Assembly (NCBI GenBank): GCA_012960305.1
Contig: DUBM01000014.1
Coordinates: forward strand, 186,001 to 250,000
Direction of reading: 5' to 3'
DNA from: Gammaproteobacteria bacterium
GTDB taxonomy: Bacteria; Pseudomonadota; Gammaproteobacteria; Pseudomonadales; Pseudohongiellaceae
Length of the DNA: 64,000 bases
Shown here: positions 9,588 to 18,074 of the stretch, one piece after another
How the letters are laid out: every line of letters starts with the position of its first letter
Numbering within the stretch: position 1 is the stretch's first letter
Program-made: the position numbers and the translations under genes
Notes under the pieces: model-generated
Told to the model about the DNA's origin: nothing
The model's database searches: none
Seen by the model: the letters and a program-made list of their open reading frames with translations, nothing else

Positions 9588-10958
9588 ATGACATCAAGCG
9601 CTGATACGAACACACCTAACCAAGGAAGAGACGAAGCCCATCAACAATCCAATATGCGCAAGGTAGCGATGGCTGCTTTGGCAGGAACTAGCATTGAGTG
9701 GTATGACTTCTTTCTCTATGGCTCGGCTGCGGCCTTAGTTTTTCCAACAGCATTTTTCCCTGAAAGCACACCAACAATGGCGTTGATCCTTTCATTCGGC
9801 ACCTTTGCTTTTGGCTTTATTGCGCGCCCAATAGGAGGCATTCTTTTTGGGCATTTCGGCGACCGGATTGGTCGAAAACGAACACTAGTCCTGGCCCTGG
9901 TGGTTATGGGTATTGCTTCCACTATGGTCGGCCTGTTACCGACCTATGCAACTATTGGAATTGCTGCTCCAATCCTGCTCACTGTATTGCGCTTTACTCA
10001 AGGTTTAGCGATTGGGGGGCAATGGGGCGGGGCCATGTTATTGGTAACGGAAAGCGCCCCTGCAGATAAACGAGGCTACTATGGCGCCTATGCCCAAGCT
10101 GGAGCTCCTGCTGGCGTGATACTGGCTAACCTCGCGTTCATCGCTATTAGCGCATCGGTCTCCGAAGAATTCTTCATGAACTGGGGCTGGCGCATACCAT
10201 TTCTCGCCAGTGTTCTGCTTATCGGTATAAGCATGTATATACAACTTCACCTTGAGGAGACAGACGCTTTCAAAGAACTTGAAACCGCTAAGAATCAAAA
10301 ACATGCTGAGGCAACTAACGCCGCTTCAGTTCCTGAGCGCTCTCCAGTATTGGAAGCGCTAAGAAGGTACCCAAAGACAATTGGCCTGGCTGCCGGCGCA
10401 TTTCTATCGATACAGGTGTGTTTCTATATATTGATAGCATTTATTCTCTCCTATGGGAGCGACCCAAATGGTGCAGCAATCAGCAGAGACACGATGCTAA
10501 TGGCTGTTCTCATTGCATCTGCCCTTCAGATACCAACCCAATTTATGGCAGCTTCTTATTCAGATAGAAATGGCCGCAAAGGTATTTTTATGGCGGGCGC
10601 CATCTTAAGTGGTTTGTGGGCATTTGCACTGTTCCCGCTTATCGATACAGCGAGTTTTTGGTTGATAGTGCTTGGTGTCACCGGTGGACTGATGTCTCTT
10701 GGAATGATGTACGGCCCTCAAGCGGCCCTGTATACTGAGCTCTTCAGCACCGAAGTACGTTATTCAGGCGCTTCGCTTGGCTACCAACTAGGGGCAATTG
10801 TTGGCGGTGCTTTCGCACCCACCATAGCAACCATCCTATGGACTCAGTATTCAATAGTTTGGGTATCTGTCTATATGGCATTTGCGTCAATAGCCTCTCT
10901 GATCTGCATTATGATGCTTACCGAGACTTCTGGAACCAATTTACAGGAAGTGAAATAA
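9588..10958 (+). CDS. MFS transporter, metabolite:H+ symporter family
   Basis: A 456-aa carrier with 12 predicted helices. Signatures of the MHS/ProP-ShiA group are GTSIEWYDFFLYG in TM1 and the loop 2-3 motif GHFGDRIGRKRTL, plus the second-half repeat SYSDRNGRKGIF. A good ribosome binding site (GGAGG) precedes ATG 9588. It is divergently oriented from the TRAP genes, so the region holds two uptake routes with a shared control region. Members carry proline/betaine, shikimate, citrate or alpha-ketoglutarate, so the substrate remains open. Confidence 0.88.
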   Translation: MTSSADTNTPNQGRDEAHQQSNMRKVAMAALAGTSIEWYDFFLYGSAAALVFPTAFFPESTPTMALILSFGTFAFGFIARPIGGILFGHFGDRIGRKRTLVLALVVMGIASTMVGLLPTYATIGIAAPILLTVLRFTQGLAIGGQWGGAMLLVTESAPADKRGYYGAYAQAGAPAGVILANLAFIAISASVSEEFFMNWGWRIPFLASVLLIGISMYIQLHLEETDAFKELETAKNQKHAEATNAASVPERSPVLEALRRYPKTIGLAAGAFLSIQVCFYILIAFILSYGSDPNGAAISRDTMLMAVLIASALQIPTQFMAASYSDRNGRKGIFMAGAILSGLWAFALFPLIDTASFWLIVLGVTGGLMSLGMMYGPQAALYTELFSTEVRYSGASLGYQLGAIVGGAFAPTIATILWTQYSIVWVSVYMAFASIASLICIMMLTETSGTNLQEVK

Positions 10959-11100
10959 CAAACGAAAGAAAGCTCCATGTTTAAAACTATAATGCTCGTC
11001 TATAATGGGATAAGGGCAGGCAAAACATGGCAGAAATGCTTCAATTTTTTAGTTCTTAAAAAGGATGACATGGCACCTAATATTGAACTCAGCGATATAA

Positions 11101-11128
11101 TTGAATATCGCCACTAGACGATATTCAA
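11101..11128. repeat. 10-bp perfect inverted repeat between convergent genes
   Basis: TTGAATATCG, an 8-nt loop, then CGATATTCAA, located between the ends of the MFS gene and the minus-strand gene at 11169. It can form a hairpin and may end transcription from either side. There is no GC-rich stem or clear T-run, so intrinsic termination is weakly supported. Confidence 0.35.
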
Positions 11129-11168
11129 CCGAATTAAGAATATTATGTGACTAATAACGGTGCGTTAT

Positions 11169-11660
11169 TTAGCGAGGCGTCCAGAAGAAAACTTTCCAGT
11201 CACGCAGTGGTTCCGATCCTTCATAAAGTGGGTCATCTAGCGTTCTTCCGGATTTACCGGCCCACTGTGACATCATAGCTATGCGCTCTTCACCCATAAT
11301 CTCAGTGGCTTCCATCGCATAAGTTGCATCACCTATTCGTAGCCATCCATCACCACCACGTTCTCTGACGCGCCGCGCCCAGTAGCCGTTATCCGGGCGA
11401 GTTGCTGAAATTACTCCATCAGGGGTCCCCACCCAGGACAAATAGTTAACAAAAGGCGGAAAGCCACTTTGCTTCATAAGCATTGGACCGCGAACAGATT
11501 CGTTAAGAGGCGAGAAATCACTGGGGGCATCAGTTATTGTGCCACCGAGAATTATCCCAGGCGTTCGAGCAAGGCCCGTATTACCCAGATAAGGAGCTGT
11601 CACCACCCAGCTCAGAATTCCAGCTAGGATTACCATTCCGATAATATAGTTCTTACTCAT
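11169..11660 (-). CDS. Single-pass membrane or secreted protein of unknown function
   Basis: A 163-aa protein with an uncleaved or cleavable N-terminal hydrophobic helix (about residues 5-24). The polar remainder contains a beta-rich segment with DGWLRIGDATYAMEATEI and ends in WKVFFWTPR. The strand pattern (GTPDGVISATRPDNGYW...) loosely recalls small split-barrel proteins, but I cannot assign a family. A strong GGAGGA ribosome binding site lies just before ATG 11660, inside the end of the upstream small frame. That supports the start. Confidence 0.6.
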   Translation of the reverse strand: MSKNYIIGMVILAGILSWVVTAPYLGNTGLARTPGIILGGTITDAPSDFSPLNESVRGPMLMKQSGFPPFVNYLSWVGTPDGVISATRPDNGYWARRVRERGGDGWLRIGDATYAMEATEIMGEERIAMMSQWAGKSGRTLDDPLYEGSEPLRDWKVFFWTPR

Positions 11661-11872
11661 TTTCTATCCTCCGAGTCCTTAAATTTAATAGGCAAACAGT
11701 ATATCCAACGAAGGTCTTTGTCCAATTCAACTTTCATCAACCTACCGGCGGCGGGCAGGTCTTGATATGATTCAATTTCCGGCAACCACAGGGGTGCAAC
11801 CGTTTTCCCGCTGATCCTCCCGTTAATGACATTAATCTTTAGGTTGTAATCGTTGCGCACTCGGCTAGACAC
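11657..11872 (-). CDS. Possible small protein of unknown function (GTG start)
   Basis: A 71-aa frame that overlaps the next gene by ATGA, which is why it is listed. It would start with GTG at 11872, and a stop lies only 15 bases further upstream. It has no signal peptide or recognisable motif. Residues RLMKVELDKDLRWIYCLPIKF suggest two strands. It may be a true leader gene of a two-gene operon or a fortuitous frame carrying the ribosome binding site of 11169-11660. Confidence 0.3.
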   Translation of the reverse strand: MSSRVRNDYNLKINVINGRISGKTVAPLWLPEIESYQDLPAAGRLMKVELDKDLRWIYCLPIKFKDSEDRK

Positions 11873-12165
11873 ATTCTGTCTGTCACTCTACTCTATTAGG
11901 AAACATAGCTTATTGCTTAAGGTGACACGCAATCAGTCCGGAGAGATTTAATCTGCGCAGCTCTAACCATAGCAAGAAGCACTTCCTCCTAAACTATTGT
12001 TTATTTCAGCTTACCGTGGACGGAAATGTAGTACTCTTCCTCTTTTGCTCTCCATATACTGATTAAAAAATTTGAGACATCAATATTAACACTTATTTCT
12101 AAGGTGAATTGAGCAAACCATATTGCTTCTGTCATCTTTTGAGAATTTATTAAAAACTTTTAATT

Positions 12166-13152
12166 ATGCAAAAAATTCTAATTACTTTTACGTCTCTGTT
12201 GCTTGTTAATTGTGGCAGCAATCCTCCAGCAGACACTAATTATGCACTGGTTTTGCCTAGCGCAAGAGTTGAGACGCGGCAAACGTCATCCGGGGCTGGG
12301 CTAGATGTTCCAACCCAAGTCGTTGTCTTAGGTACGGGAACTCCCATTCCTGACGCTTTCAGAGCTGGTCCTAGTATTGCCGTTATCCACAATGGAGAGA
12401 GTTACCTTTTTGATGTCGGAGCCGGAGCAGTGCGACAGGCGACGATAGCACGATACAAGTACGACATTCCTTCACTCTATCCTTCAGAAATTTGTTGCTT
12501 ATTTCTCACCCACCTACACAGTGATCACACTCTAGACTTATCAGAACTTGCTCATACTCTATGGTGGCGTCGAAGTAGTAGCTTAAAAATATGGGGACCA
12601 CAAGGCATAGACCGTATTGGCGATGGACTGTTGGATCTGATAGCTGCCGATGCTCAATTCCGAATTAATGGAGTACAACCTGTTGCCAACCCTAATGGAT
12701 ATAAAGTCCGCCAAGAAAACCTTCAAACAGGAATTGTGCTGAAAAAAGATGATTTAGTCATTGAAGCTTTTTTGGTAAATCATGGAGATATAAATCCAGC
12801 TTTTGGGTTCAAGATAACTACAGATGATCTTTCCATTGTTATTAGCGGGGATACTGCTTACAGCGAGCTTGTCGCCGAAAAGGCTGAAGGCGTAGATTTA
12901 CTTTTTCATGAAGTAATTAGTTTAGAAGGATTGGAAAGAAATTCTCCAGGGTTTCAGCGCTATCATAATAGCGTGCACACTACATCTGAAGAATTGGCTC
13001 GCTTGGCTAATATCGCTCAGCCGAAAAAACTCGTGCTTTATCACGGGTTGTTTTATGGCACGGAAGAATCGACAGTTCTAGATGAAATTAAAGCGCTATA
13101 TAACGGAGAAGTAGTTTTGGCGAGTGATCTCGATAAATTTCCAATTGATTAA
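12166..13152 (+). CDS. Metallo-beta-lactamase-fold hydrolase, lipoprotein
   Basis: A 328-aa protein. The lipobox LVNC places the lipidated cysteine at Cys16, so it should be anchored in the cell envelope. The MBL fold is shown by VVLGTGTPIPD at the start of the domain, the zinc motif HLHSDH (His116, His118, Asp120, His121), ISGDTAY (bridging Asp) and a late His in LVLYHGLF. The GTGTP-plus-HLHSDH pattern is like RNase Z/arylsulfatase-type MBL enzymes, but a lipoprotein location argues for a small-molecule ester or sulfate substrate rather than tRNA. No clear Shine-Dalgarno precedes the start. Confidence 0.8.
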   Translation: MQKILITFTSLLLVNCGSNPPADTNYALVLPSARVETRQTSSGAGLDVPTQVVVLGTGTPIPDAFRAGPSIAVIHNGESYLFDVGAGAVRQATIARYKYDIPSLYPSEICCLFLTHLHSDHTLDLSELAHTLWWRRSSSLKIWGPQGIDRIGDGLLDLIAADAQFRINGVQPVANPNGYKVRQENLQTGIVLKKDDLVIEAFLVNHGDINPAFGFKITTDDLSIVISGDTAYSELVAEKAEGVDLLFHEVISLEGLERNSPGFQRYHNSVHTTSEELARLANIAQPKKLVLYHGLFYGTEESTVLDEIKALYNGEVVLASDLDKFPID

Positions 13153-13160
13153 GATCTAAC

Positions 13161-13382
13161 TCAATTTACAGACATTAGCTTAAACTTATTCCTATCTTCA
13201 TCCGCTTCTTTCGACCGATCAAGGATAGGTGTAAGTACATGCAAGATCAGAAACAACAACATCCCCAAATTCATCGGTCTGGCAATTCCTGTGGCCAAAA
13301 ACTCAGGGAAGAGCGGGACGCCGAGCACTAGAACGAAAAATAGGAAAAGAACTATTCCGGTGTAAAGCCATTGCCTTTGCAT
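13161..13382 (-). CDS. Small two-helix membrane protein
   Basis: A 73-aa protein with hydrophobic helices at about residues 7-28 and 37-54 and a charged C-terminal tail. AGGACC lies just before ATG 13382. It sits directly downstream of the LigB-like gene on the same strand (46-bp gap), so it may be the last gene of the ring-cleavage operon. Function is unknown. It resembles small accessory subunits of membrane carriers only in topology. Confidence 0.5.
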   Translation of the reverse strand: MQRQWLYTGIVLFLFFVLVLGVPLFPEFLATGIARPMNLGMLLFLILHVLTPILDRSKEADEDRNKFKLMSVN

Positions 13383-13428
13383 AGTGGTCCTGGGAAAAAT
13401 TAAATAGTGTTAGTCTTTATCATTGCAA

Positions 13429-14256
13429 TTAAGTGGATACATCAAAGTTCGCCACCGTGCAACCTACAGCAAATATTGGTAGTTCTGCAGAATAGAATTG
13501 CAACTCGCCTTGACCACCTGCTGCTGCAGCTGCAGCTATCAAGGTGCGAATTTCAAAGCCTCCTTGTCCTGCATCGCGATATATTTCTTCATCTACATAA
13601 GACAGAAGTTTTTCTTTATTTTGTTGCATCAAGTGACTCAAGAATTCTCTGTCCCACTCCTCATTAATTTTCCCTGAATCAGGAGTAGCTGGCCAGTGAG
13701 AAATGCCACCAGTACCAACAATCGCAATTTTTTCGTCCTGTTCATCGCAGGCCTGCCGCAGAGCTTGACCAAATTGCCACACTCTACTAAGTGGAGTTAG
13801 AGGCGGACCCTGGCAATTAATGTTGCAGGGAATAACTGGCATATCATAGTTGGGGGTAAGAAAATGTAATGGCACCATAATTCCATGATCACATTGCCAC
13901 TCTTCGGAATAAGCAAGATCTACAGACTGCATTACAGACTTAAGAATCTTATGCGCAACAACCGGTGAACCTGGAATACTAGTTTTATCAATCTTCAACC
14001 ATTCACTGTCTTCTATCGGCCCGCTATGTTTCTCACCAACTCCCATACAGTAAGCGGGCATATTGTCCATGAAGAAATTGGCGAAATGTTCTGCTGCGAT
14101 AACTATCAATACTTCTGCGCTACTTTGCTTTATTTCTTCAGCTTGCCGACGAAGACAATCATAAAATTGATCGCGAACCAATTCATTGGTTGCAAGATGG
14201 GCTCTGCCGGTAATGCCCGGAGCATGACTAAGGATTCCAACATAGACCAAACTCAT
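13429..14256 (-). CDS. Class III extradiol ring-cleavage dioxygenase, catalytic (LigB-type) subunit
   Basis: A 275-aa non-heme Fe(II) enzyme of the LigB superfamily. Residues fitting the protocatechuate 4,5-dioxygenase beta subunit are iron ligands His11 (LSHAPG), His57 (AAEHFANF) and Glu235 (GGFEIRTL), plus active-site His124 (CDHGIMVPLHF) and His187 (GGISHWP). It opens a catechol-type ring next to the diol. The next genes upstream are a LigA-like small subunit (ATGA overlap), a semialdehyde dehydrogenase and a CHM isomerase, so the most likely substrate is homoprotocatechuate (3,4-dihydroxyphenylacetate). Protocatechuate or gallate relatives cannot be excluded. Confidence 0.82.
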   Translation of the reverse strand: MSLVYVGILSHAPGITGRAHLATNELVRDQFYDCLRRQAEEIKQSSAEVLIVIAAEHFANFFMDNMPAYCMGVGEKHSGPIEDSEWLKIDKTSIPGSPVVAHKILKSVMQSVDLAYSEEWQCDHGIMVPLHFLTPNYDMPVIPCNINCQGPPLTPLSRVWQFGQALRQACDEQDEKIAIVGTGGISHWPATPDSGKINEEWDREFLSHLMQQNKEKLLSYVDEEIYRDAGQGGFEIRTLIAAAAAAGGQGELQFYSAELPIFAVGCTVANFDVST

Positions 14257-14606
14257 GCAGGTTCTCCAGAATCGCCTAAAGCATACGCGCTGGTTAATTC
14301 CACGCCGTCACCGGCCATCGCATATATTCCTGCTCGGACTGACCCATGTTTGTCCACACCGTCACGCATTAACTGCAGGTAGTCGAACCATTCAATATGC
14401 AAGTAGGCAGCATAGTGCATCAATATCTGACCATTGACCCCGAGTACATAGAGCAAACCAATATCACCATCATCCAGTGCTGAATACTCTTCTGCTGAAA
14501 GATCGTAGCTAGAGAGAACTGAATACTTATCCTCATGAAAAATTGATTGTAATTTTTCATCACGATTCAAGTTATAGAGAAATTTTTGAACCTGATAGAG
14601 ACTCAC
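14253..14606 (-). CDS. Extradiol dioxygenase small subunit, LigA-like
   Basis: A 117-aa helical protein matching the LigA-type small subunit. The N-terminal YQVQKFLYNLNRDEKLQ resembles the usual start of this family, and the central DIGLLYVLGVNGQILMHYAA helices cap the active site in the LigAB structure. It overlaps the catalytic subunit by ATGA (14253-14256), the normal arrangement for obligate partners. The C-terminal 15 residues are extended and rich in small residues. Function is inferred from the partner as much as from the sequence. Confidence 0.72.
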   Translation of the reverse strand: MSLYQVQKFLYNLNRDEKLQSIFHEDKYSVLSSYDLSAEEYSALDDGDIGLLYVLGVNGQILMHYAAYLHIEWFDYLQLMRDGVDKHGSVRAGIYAMAGDGVELTSAYALGDSGEPA

Positions 14607-14609
14607 TAA

Positions 14610-16136
14610 CTAAATCCTGCCCAACTTCGGGATGGTATGCTCATTGGTAGCAATACAGATATTTTTAGTCTCCATGTAAAAGTCGAAACTATAGTCTCCG
14701 CCGTCTCGCCCAATACCGCTGGCCTTCATGCCACCAAACGGTGATGGAAGATGTCGATTATTTTCTGAGTTCACCCAAACCATACCAACCTCGAGGTCTC
14801 TTGCTAGGCGTATCCCTCTACCCGAATCGTTAGTCCAAACGTAAGCAGCCAGGCCATAACGCACCCCATTTGCAATGCTAACTGCTTCCGCTTCATCGGC
14901 AAACTCAATGGCAGTTAATACTGGGCCAAAAATTTCTTCCTGGGCAATACGCATCGAAGGTTTGGCATCAGTAAAGAGAGTTGGTTCAACGAAATAACCT
15001 TGACCATCAAGGTCGGTACTCTTGCCACCGATAGCGATAGTTGCGCCTTCCTTATCAGCCAGATCAAAATAAGATACGACTTTTTCACGATGCTTTTTAT
15101 GTATTAGAGGCCCAACTTCCGTATCAGGGTCCAGTGGGTGCCCAAGCTTTAGTAATGATACTCGTTCACGAACACGAGCAATAAATTCCCCAGCAATTGT
15201 CGATTGCACCAAGAGCCGGCTGGAAGATGTGCAGCGCTCTCCATTCAAACTGTAAATCATAAATACTACGGCATCTAATGCCCGATCTAAATCAGCATCA
15301 TCAAAAACAATGACAGGATTTTTGCCTCCAAGTTCAAAATGAACTCGCGTCAAACTATCTGCTCCCTGTTTCATGATAGCACTGCCAGTACTGGATTCGC
15401 CGACAAAGGCAATCGCTTTAATGGCTTCGTGTTCTGTCAGCGCTTTACCAGCAACTTCTCCGATACCGTGAACCGTGTTAACAACTCCTGCTGGCAGGCC
15501 TACCTCATGCATTATCTCAACTAACATTGATGCACTACAAGGTGACCACTCTGCGGGTTTATGTACCACTGTGCAACCGGCCGCCAATGCAGGCGCAATT
15601 TTCCATGTCGATAACATAAACGGAGTATTCCAAGGAGTAATGATCCCGACCGGACCAATTGGCTGACGTATACTGTAGTTCATATGTTCCTGCGTAGGCA
15701 GAGCAGACCCATCTCTCGCGGCTGGCGCCATATCGGCAAAGAAGCGAAAATTCTCCGCACCGCGTATTGCTGCTTTGCTCATAAATCTCAATGGCTGACC
15801 GGTATCGTAGCTTTCAACTAATGCTAGTTGCTCCGCATTTTCCTCAATCGCATCGGCAATAGCGTGCAATATTTCCCGCCTTTTTTTACCTGGTATCGCT
15901 GCCCAGTCATTGGACGCATTTTCTGCTGCTCGACAAGCCTTAACGATATCGTCAGTAGTGCCGGCGGCAACTTCTCCGATCAAGGCTTCGTCTATTGGTG
16001 AGAAATTAGAAAAAGTTGCACCATCACTTGCTGCTACGCGTTCGCCATTAATGAAATGGCTTATGGGGCTGTCAGAAAACCCACCCATTATCTCGTTCAA
16101 CTTTTGAAGATTTTCCTCTAAAACAACTTTGGTCAT
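14610..16136 (-). CDS. hpaE: Aldehyde dehydrogenase of the hydroxymuconic-semialdehyde type (HpaE-like)
   Basis: A 508-aa NAD(P)-dependent ALDH of full length. The catalytic nucleophile is Cys302 (GERCTSSS) and the general base Glu268 in FELGGKNP. The Rossmann part shows ITPWNTPFML and FVGESSTGS, and the C-terminal EEIFGPV and PFGGMKASGIGRDGG motifs are intact. Position between the LigA-like and CHM-isomerase genes identifies it as the probable 5-carboxymethyl-2-hydroxymuconate semialdehyde dehydrogenase that oxidises the ring-cleavage product. Its start overlaps the isomerase stop (16133-16136). Close relatives act on hydroxymuconic semialdehyde, so the exact substrate is inferred from neighbours. 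Confidence 0.85.
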   Translation of the reverse strand: MTKVVLEENLQKLNEIMGGFSDSPISHFINGERVAASDGATFSNFSPIDEALIGEVAAGTTDDIVKACRAAENASNDWAAIPGKKRREILHAIADAIEENAEQLALVESYDTGQPLRFMSKAAIRGAENFRFFADMAPAARDGSALPTQEHMNYSIRQPIGPVGIITPWNTPFMLSTWKIAPALAAGCTVVHKPAEWSPCSASMLVEIMHEVGLPAGVVNTVHGIGEVAGKALTEHEAIKAIAFVGESSTGSAIMKQGADSLTRVHFELGGKNPVIVFDDADLDRALDAVVFMIYSLNGERCTSSSRLLVQSTIAGEFIARVRERVSLLKLGHPLDPDTEVGPLIHKKHREKVVSYFDLADKEGATIAIGGKSTDLDGQGYFVEPTLFTDAKPSMRIAQEEIFGPVLTAIEFADEAEAVSIANGVRYGLAAYVWTNDSGRGIRLARDLEVGMVWVNSENNRHLPSPFGGMKASGIGRDGGDYSFDFYMETKNICIATNEHTIPKLGRI

Positions 16137-16531
16137 GAAGAACTCTCCTGGATATGCATAAATTTTGGAATACTATTCCTATTCCAACGGAAGTGAGGAT
16201 CTATTTCCTGAATCTCATACGACAGTGCAATAGGTACATCGCCCATGGCATTGTCAACGAAGCCACACAGGCATTGAAAAAGATCCTCACCCATTTGCTT
16301 CTTAACCTTTTCCGTTCGGCCTTCTGCAATTCTCAAATAAACAGCAATAAAACAATAACCTGCAGCTTGGTCAGCTATAAGTTGCTCTGCAGCGATATGT
16401 ACGCGAGTCCGCAACCCATTCAATGGCAGAGCCTCCAGGTTTGAGGCACACGAATGTAGCTCTTGAACTAACTGCTTTAGCTCCAATGATTCGCGGAGGC
16501 TTGGGGAGACTTCAATAATTTGATGAGGCAT
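16133..16531 (-). CDS. hpaF: 5-carboxymethyl-2-hydroxymuconate isomerase
   Basis: Small tautomerase-superfamily enzyme that moves the double bond of the dehydrogenase product. I place the start at 16531, giving 132 aa that begin Met-Pro-His. Removal of Met exposes Pro as the N-terminal catalytic base, which defines the family. A start 15 bases upstream at 16546 would bury this proline. The family features LPLNGLRTRVHIA and LSYEIQEIDPHFRWNRNSI are present. It is the first gene of the minus-strand operon (isomerase, dehydrogenase, LigA, LigB, possibly 13161-13382), and its promoter lies in the divergent 16532-16646 region. Confidence 0.85.
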   Translation of the reverse strand: MPHQIIEVSPSLRESLELKQLVQELHSCASNLEALPLNGLRTRVHIAAEQLIADQAAGYCFIAVYLRIAEGRTEKVKKQMGEDLFQCLCGFVDNAMGDVPIALSYEIQEIDPHFRWNRNSIPKFMHIQESSS

Positions 16532-16560
16532 AAATCCAATAATCAATGCTGGTAATGAAT

Positions 16561-16584
16561 TTTAATATTACTTAATATATTAAA
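16561..16584. promoter_or_regulatory. Candidate HpaR operator in the divergent hpa promoter region
   Basis: In the 115-bp gap between the two divergent operons, TTTAATAT and ATATTAAA form an 8-bp inverted repeat with an 8-bp spacer. The right part also contains the perfect 12-bp palindrome TTAATATATTAA (16572-16583). MarR proteins usually bind AT-rich dyads of this size, and a MarR gene lies in the right-hand operon. The assignment is inference from symmetry and location. Confidence 0.4.
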
Positions 16585-16646
16585 TAAATCAATACTCACA
16601 ACTTTCAGTGGCTTTGAACCCATGTCCATTATAGACCCGGCCAACA

Positions 16647-17507
16647 ATGAAATTTATAAGTTTCGAAATTAATAACAATAAGCGTTTTGGCGGAGTCAAT
16701 GATGATGGCGTCGTAGATCTTTCGGCGCGCTTTCCTGATCTGCAAGATCTTCGCGCAGCAATTCGCTTGGACAAACTAGATACTTTAGCAGAAGCCCTGC
16801 GGACCTCAGCAGCGGATTTCTCTCTTAAAGACATTCGCTTTCTGCCGACGATTCCTAATCCCGAGAAAATAATCTGCATTGGGGTGAACTACGCCAACCG
16901 CAACGCTGAATACAAAGATGGCAGCGATCTACCAAAATATCCCAGTGTATTCATGCGCAGCCGAGATTCACTAGTGGGACATCAGCAATCGATTCTCAAT
17001 CCTCCTGAATCAGAGCAATTAGATTATGAAGGCGAAATTGTTTTAGTGATCGGCAAAGAAGGAAGGCGAATTTCTGCAGACAAAGCTCATGAACACATCG
17101 CAGGTCTGAGCATAATGAACGAAGGATCTGTAAGAGATTATTTAAGACATGCTAAATTCAATGTCACTCAAGGCAAAAATTTTGAAGCCTCTGGATCTTT
17201 GGGCCCCTGGTTGGTTTCGCCTGATGAAATTGATCCTATGGGCCAACTACAAGTCATTACTCGGGTGAACAGTGAAGAGCGACAGAATGATGTTACTGAC
17301 AATCTAATGTTTTCGTTTCGTTTTTTAATCAGCTATCTCTCATCGTTCTATCGCTTAAGACCTGGAGATATTATCGCCACCGGAACTCCGAATGGTGCCG
17401 GTGCAAGATTTGATCCTCCCAAATATCTTCGCCAAGGAGACCTAGTTGAAGTGGAAGTGCCGGGCATCGGAATGCTTTCAAATTCCATAGTGGATGAGAC
17501 TACATAA
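16647..17507 (+). CDS. Fumarylacetoacetate hydrolase-family enzyme (HpaG/HpaH-like)
   Basis: A 286-aa protein with an N-terminal about 65-residue domain and a C-terminal FAH fold. Metal-binding and catalytic landmarks are ICIGVNYANRNAEY, the acidic triad region DYEGEIVLVIGKEG, and the C-terminal IIATGTPNGAGARFDPP. In hpa clusters this family supplies the decarboxylase/isomerase (HpaG) after ring cleavage. Hydratases and acylpyruvases share the fold, so the exact step is not fixed. It heads a short plus-strand operon with the hpaR-like gene and is divergent from the isomerase-dehydrogenase-dioxygenase operon. Confidence 0.75.
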   Translation: MKFISFEINNNKRFGGVNDDGVVDLSARFPDLQDLRAAIRLDKLDTLAEALRTSAADFSLKDIRFLPTIPNPEKIICIGVNYANRNAEYKDGSDLPKYPSVFMRSRDSLVGHQQSILNPPESEQLDYEGEIVLVIGKEGRRISADKAHEHIAGLSIMNEGSVRDYLRHAKFNVTQGKNFEASGSLGPWLVSPDEIDPMGQLQVITRVNSEERQNDVTDNLMFSFRFLISYLSSFYRLRPGDIIATGTPNGAGARFDPPKYLRQGDLVEVEVPGIGMLSNSIVDETT

Positions 17508-17522
17508 TACTCTAATAATTTC

Positions 17523-17957
17523 ATGACCCGACTAAGAAAAATAAGTCAGAGTTTACCAATGCAGCTATTGCATGCCAGAGAGTCAACGATGTCTCTGTTC
17601 CGACCCATGCTTCGTAGCTTCGGAATTACTGATCAACAATGGCGAGTTATTCGAGTGCTGGCCAGTTGTGAAACGATTGGAGCTTTTGAATTATCCCAAC
17701 AGAGTATGATTCTGCCGCCGAGCCTGACACGAATTCTTAAGAACTTGGAAAAAGAAGGTTTCGTAAGTCGTTCGACTGACCTTGCTGACCAACGCAAACT
17801 ACTTCTTTCAGTTACCCCAAAGGGTCGACGGAAATATGATCAAGTTGTCCCAGAATCAGAGAAAATTTATCGCTCCCTTGAGGCAAAAATTGGCAAGGTA
17901 GAGCTGAACGATTTTTTAAACCAGCTTGTCGCACTCAATACTAAATTAATGGATTGA
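17523..17957 (+). CDS. hpaR: MarR-family regulator of homoprotocatechuate degradation
   Basis: A 144-aa winged-helix protein. The N-terminal pattern LPMQLLHARESTMSLFRP followed by LRSFGITDQQWRVIRVL is characteristic of HpaR. The recognition helix region LPPSLTRILKNLEKEGFVSR and the wing DLADQRKLLLSVTPKG are conserved. HpaR represses meta-cleavage genes until the aromatic effector binds. Here it is encoded 15 bp after the FAH-family gene and would act at the dyad at 16561-16584. This is the strongest single clue that the cluster handles hydroxyphenylacetate-type aromatics. Confidence 0.85.
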   Translation: MTRLRKISQSLPMQLLHARESTMSLFRPMLRSFGITDQQWRVIRVLASCETIGAFELSQQSMILPPSLTRILKNLEKEGFVSRSTDLADQRKLLLSVTPKGRRKYDQVVPESEKIYRSLEAKIGKVELNDFLNQLVALNTKLMD

Positions 17958-18074
17958 ATAGCATGCGGATCTATGAAGCATGAGAAATAAATTGATGTAA
18001 TCTTATCCAGAATAGGGTTGTTATAAATCTGATTTCGAACCAACTATTTGCAAGTACGCTTGCGCTAACCAACT

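Noticed and set aside
11101..11128. Strong intrinsic terminator
   Set aside because: The inverted repeat is perfect but AT-rich and lacks an adjacent T-run, so it is listed only as a repeat.
12166..13152. RNase Z
   Set aside because: It has the GTGTP and HLHSDH motifs, but the lipobox and envelope location do not fit a tRNA-processing enzyme.
16589..16879. A 96-codon minus-strand frame opposite the FAH-family gene
   Set aside because: It lies antisense to a strongly supported enzyme and has basic, low-information composition typical of shadow frames.
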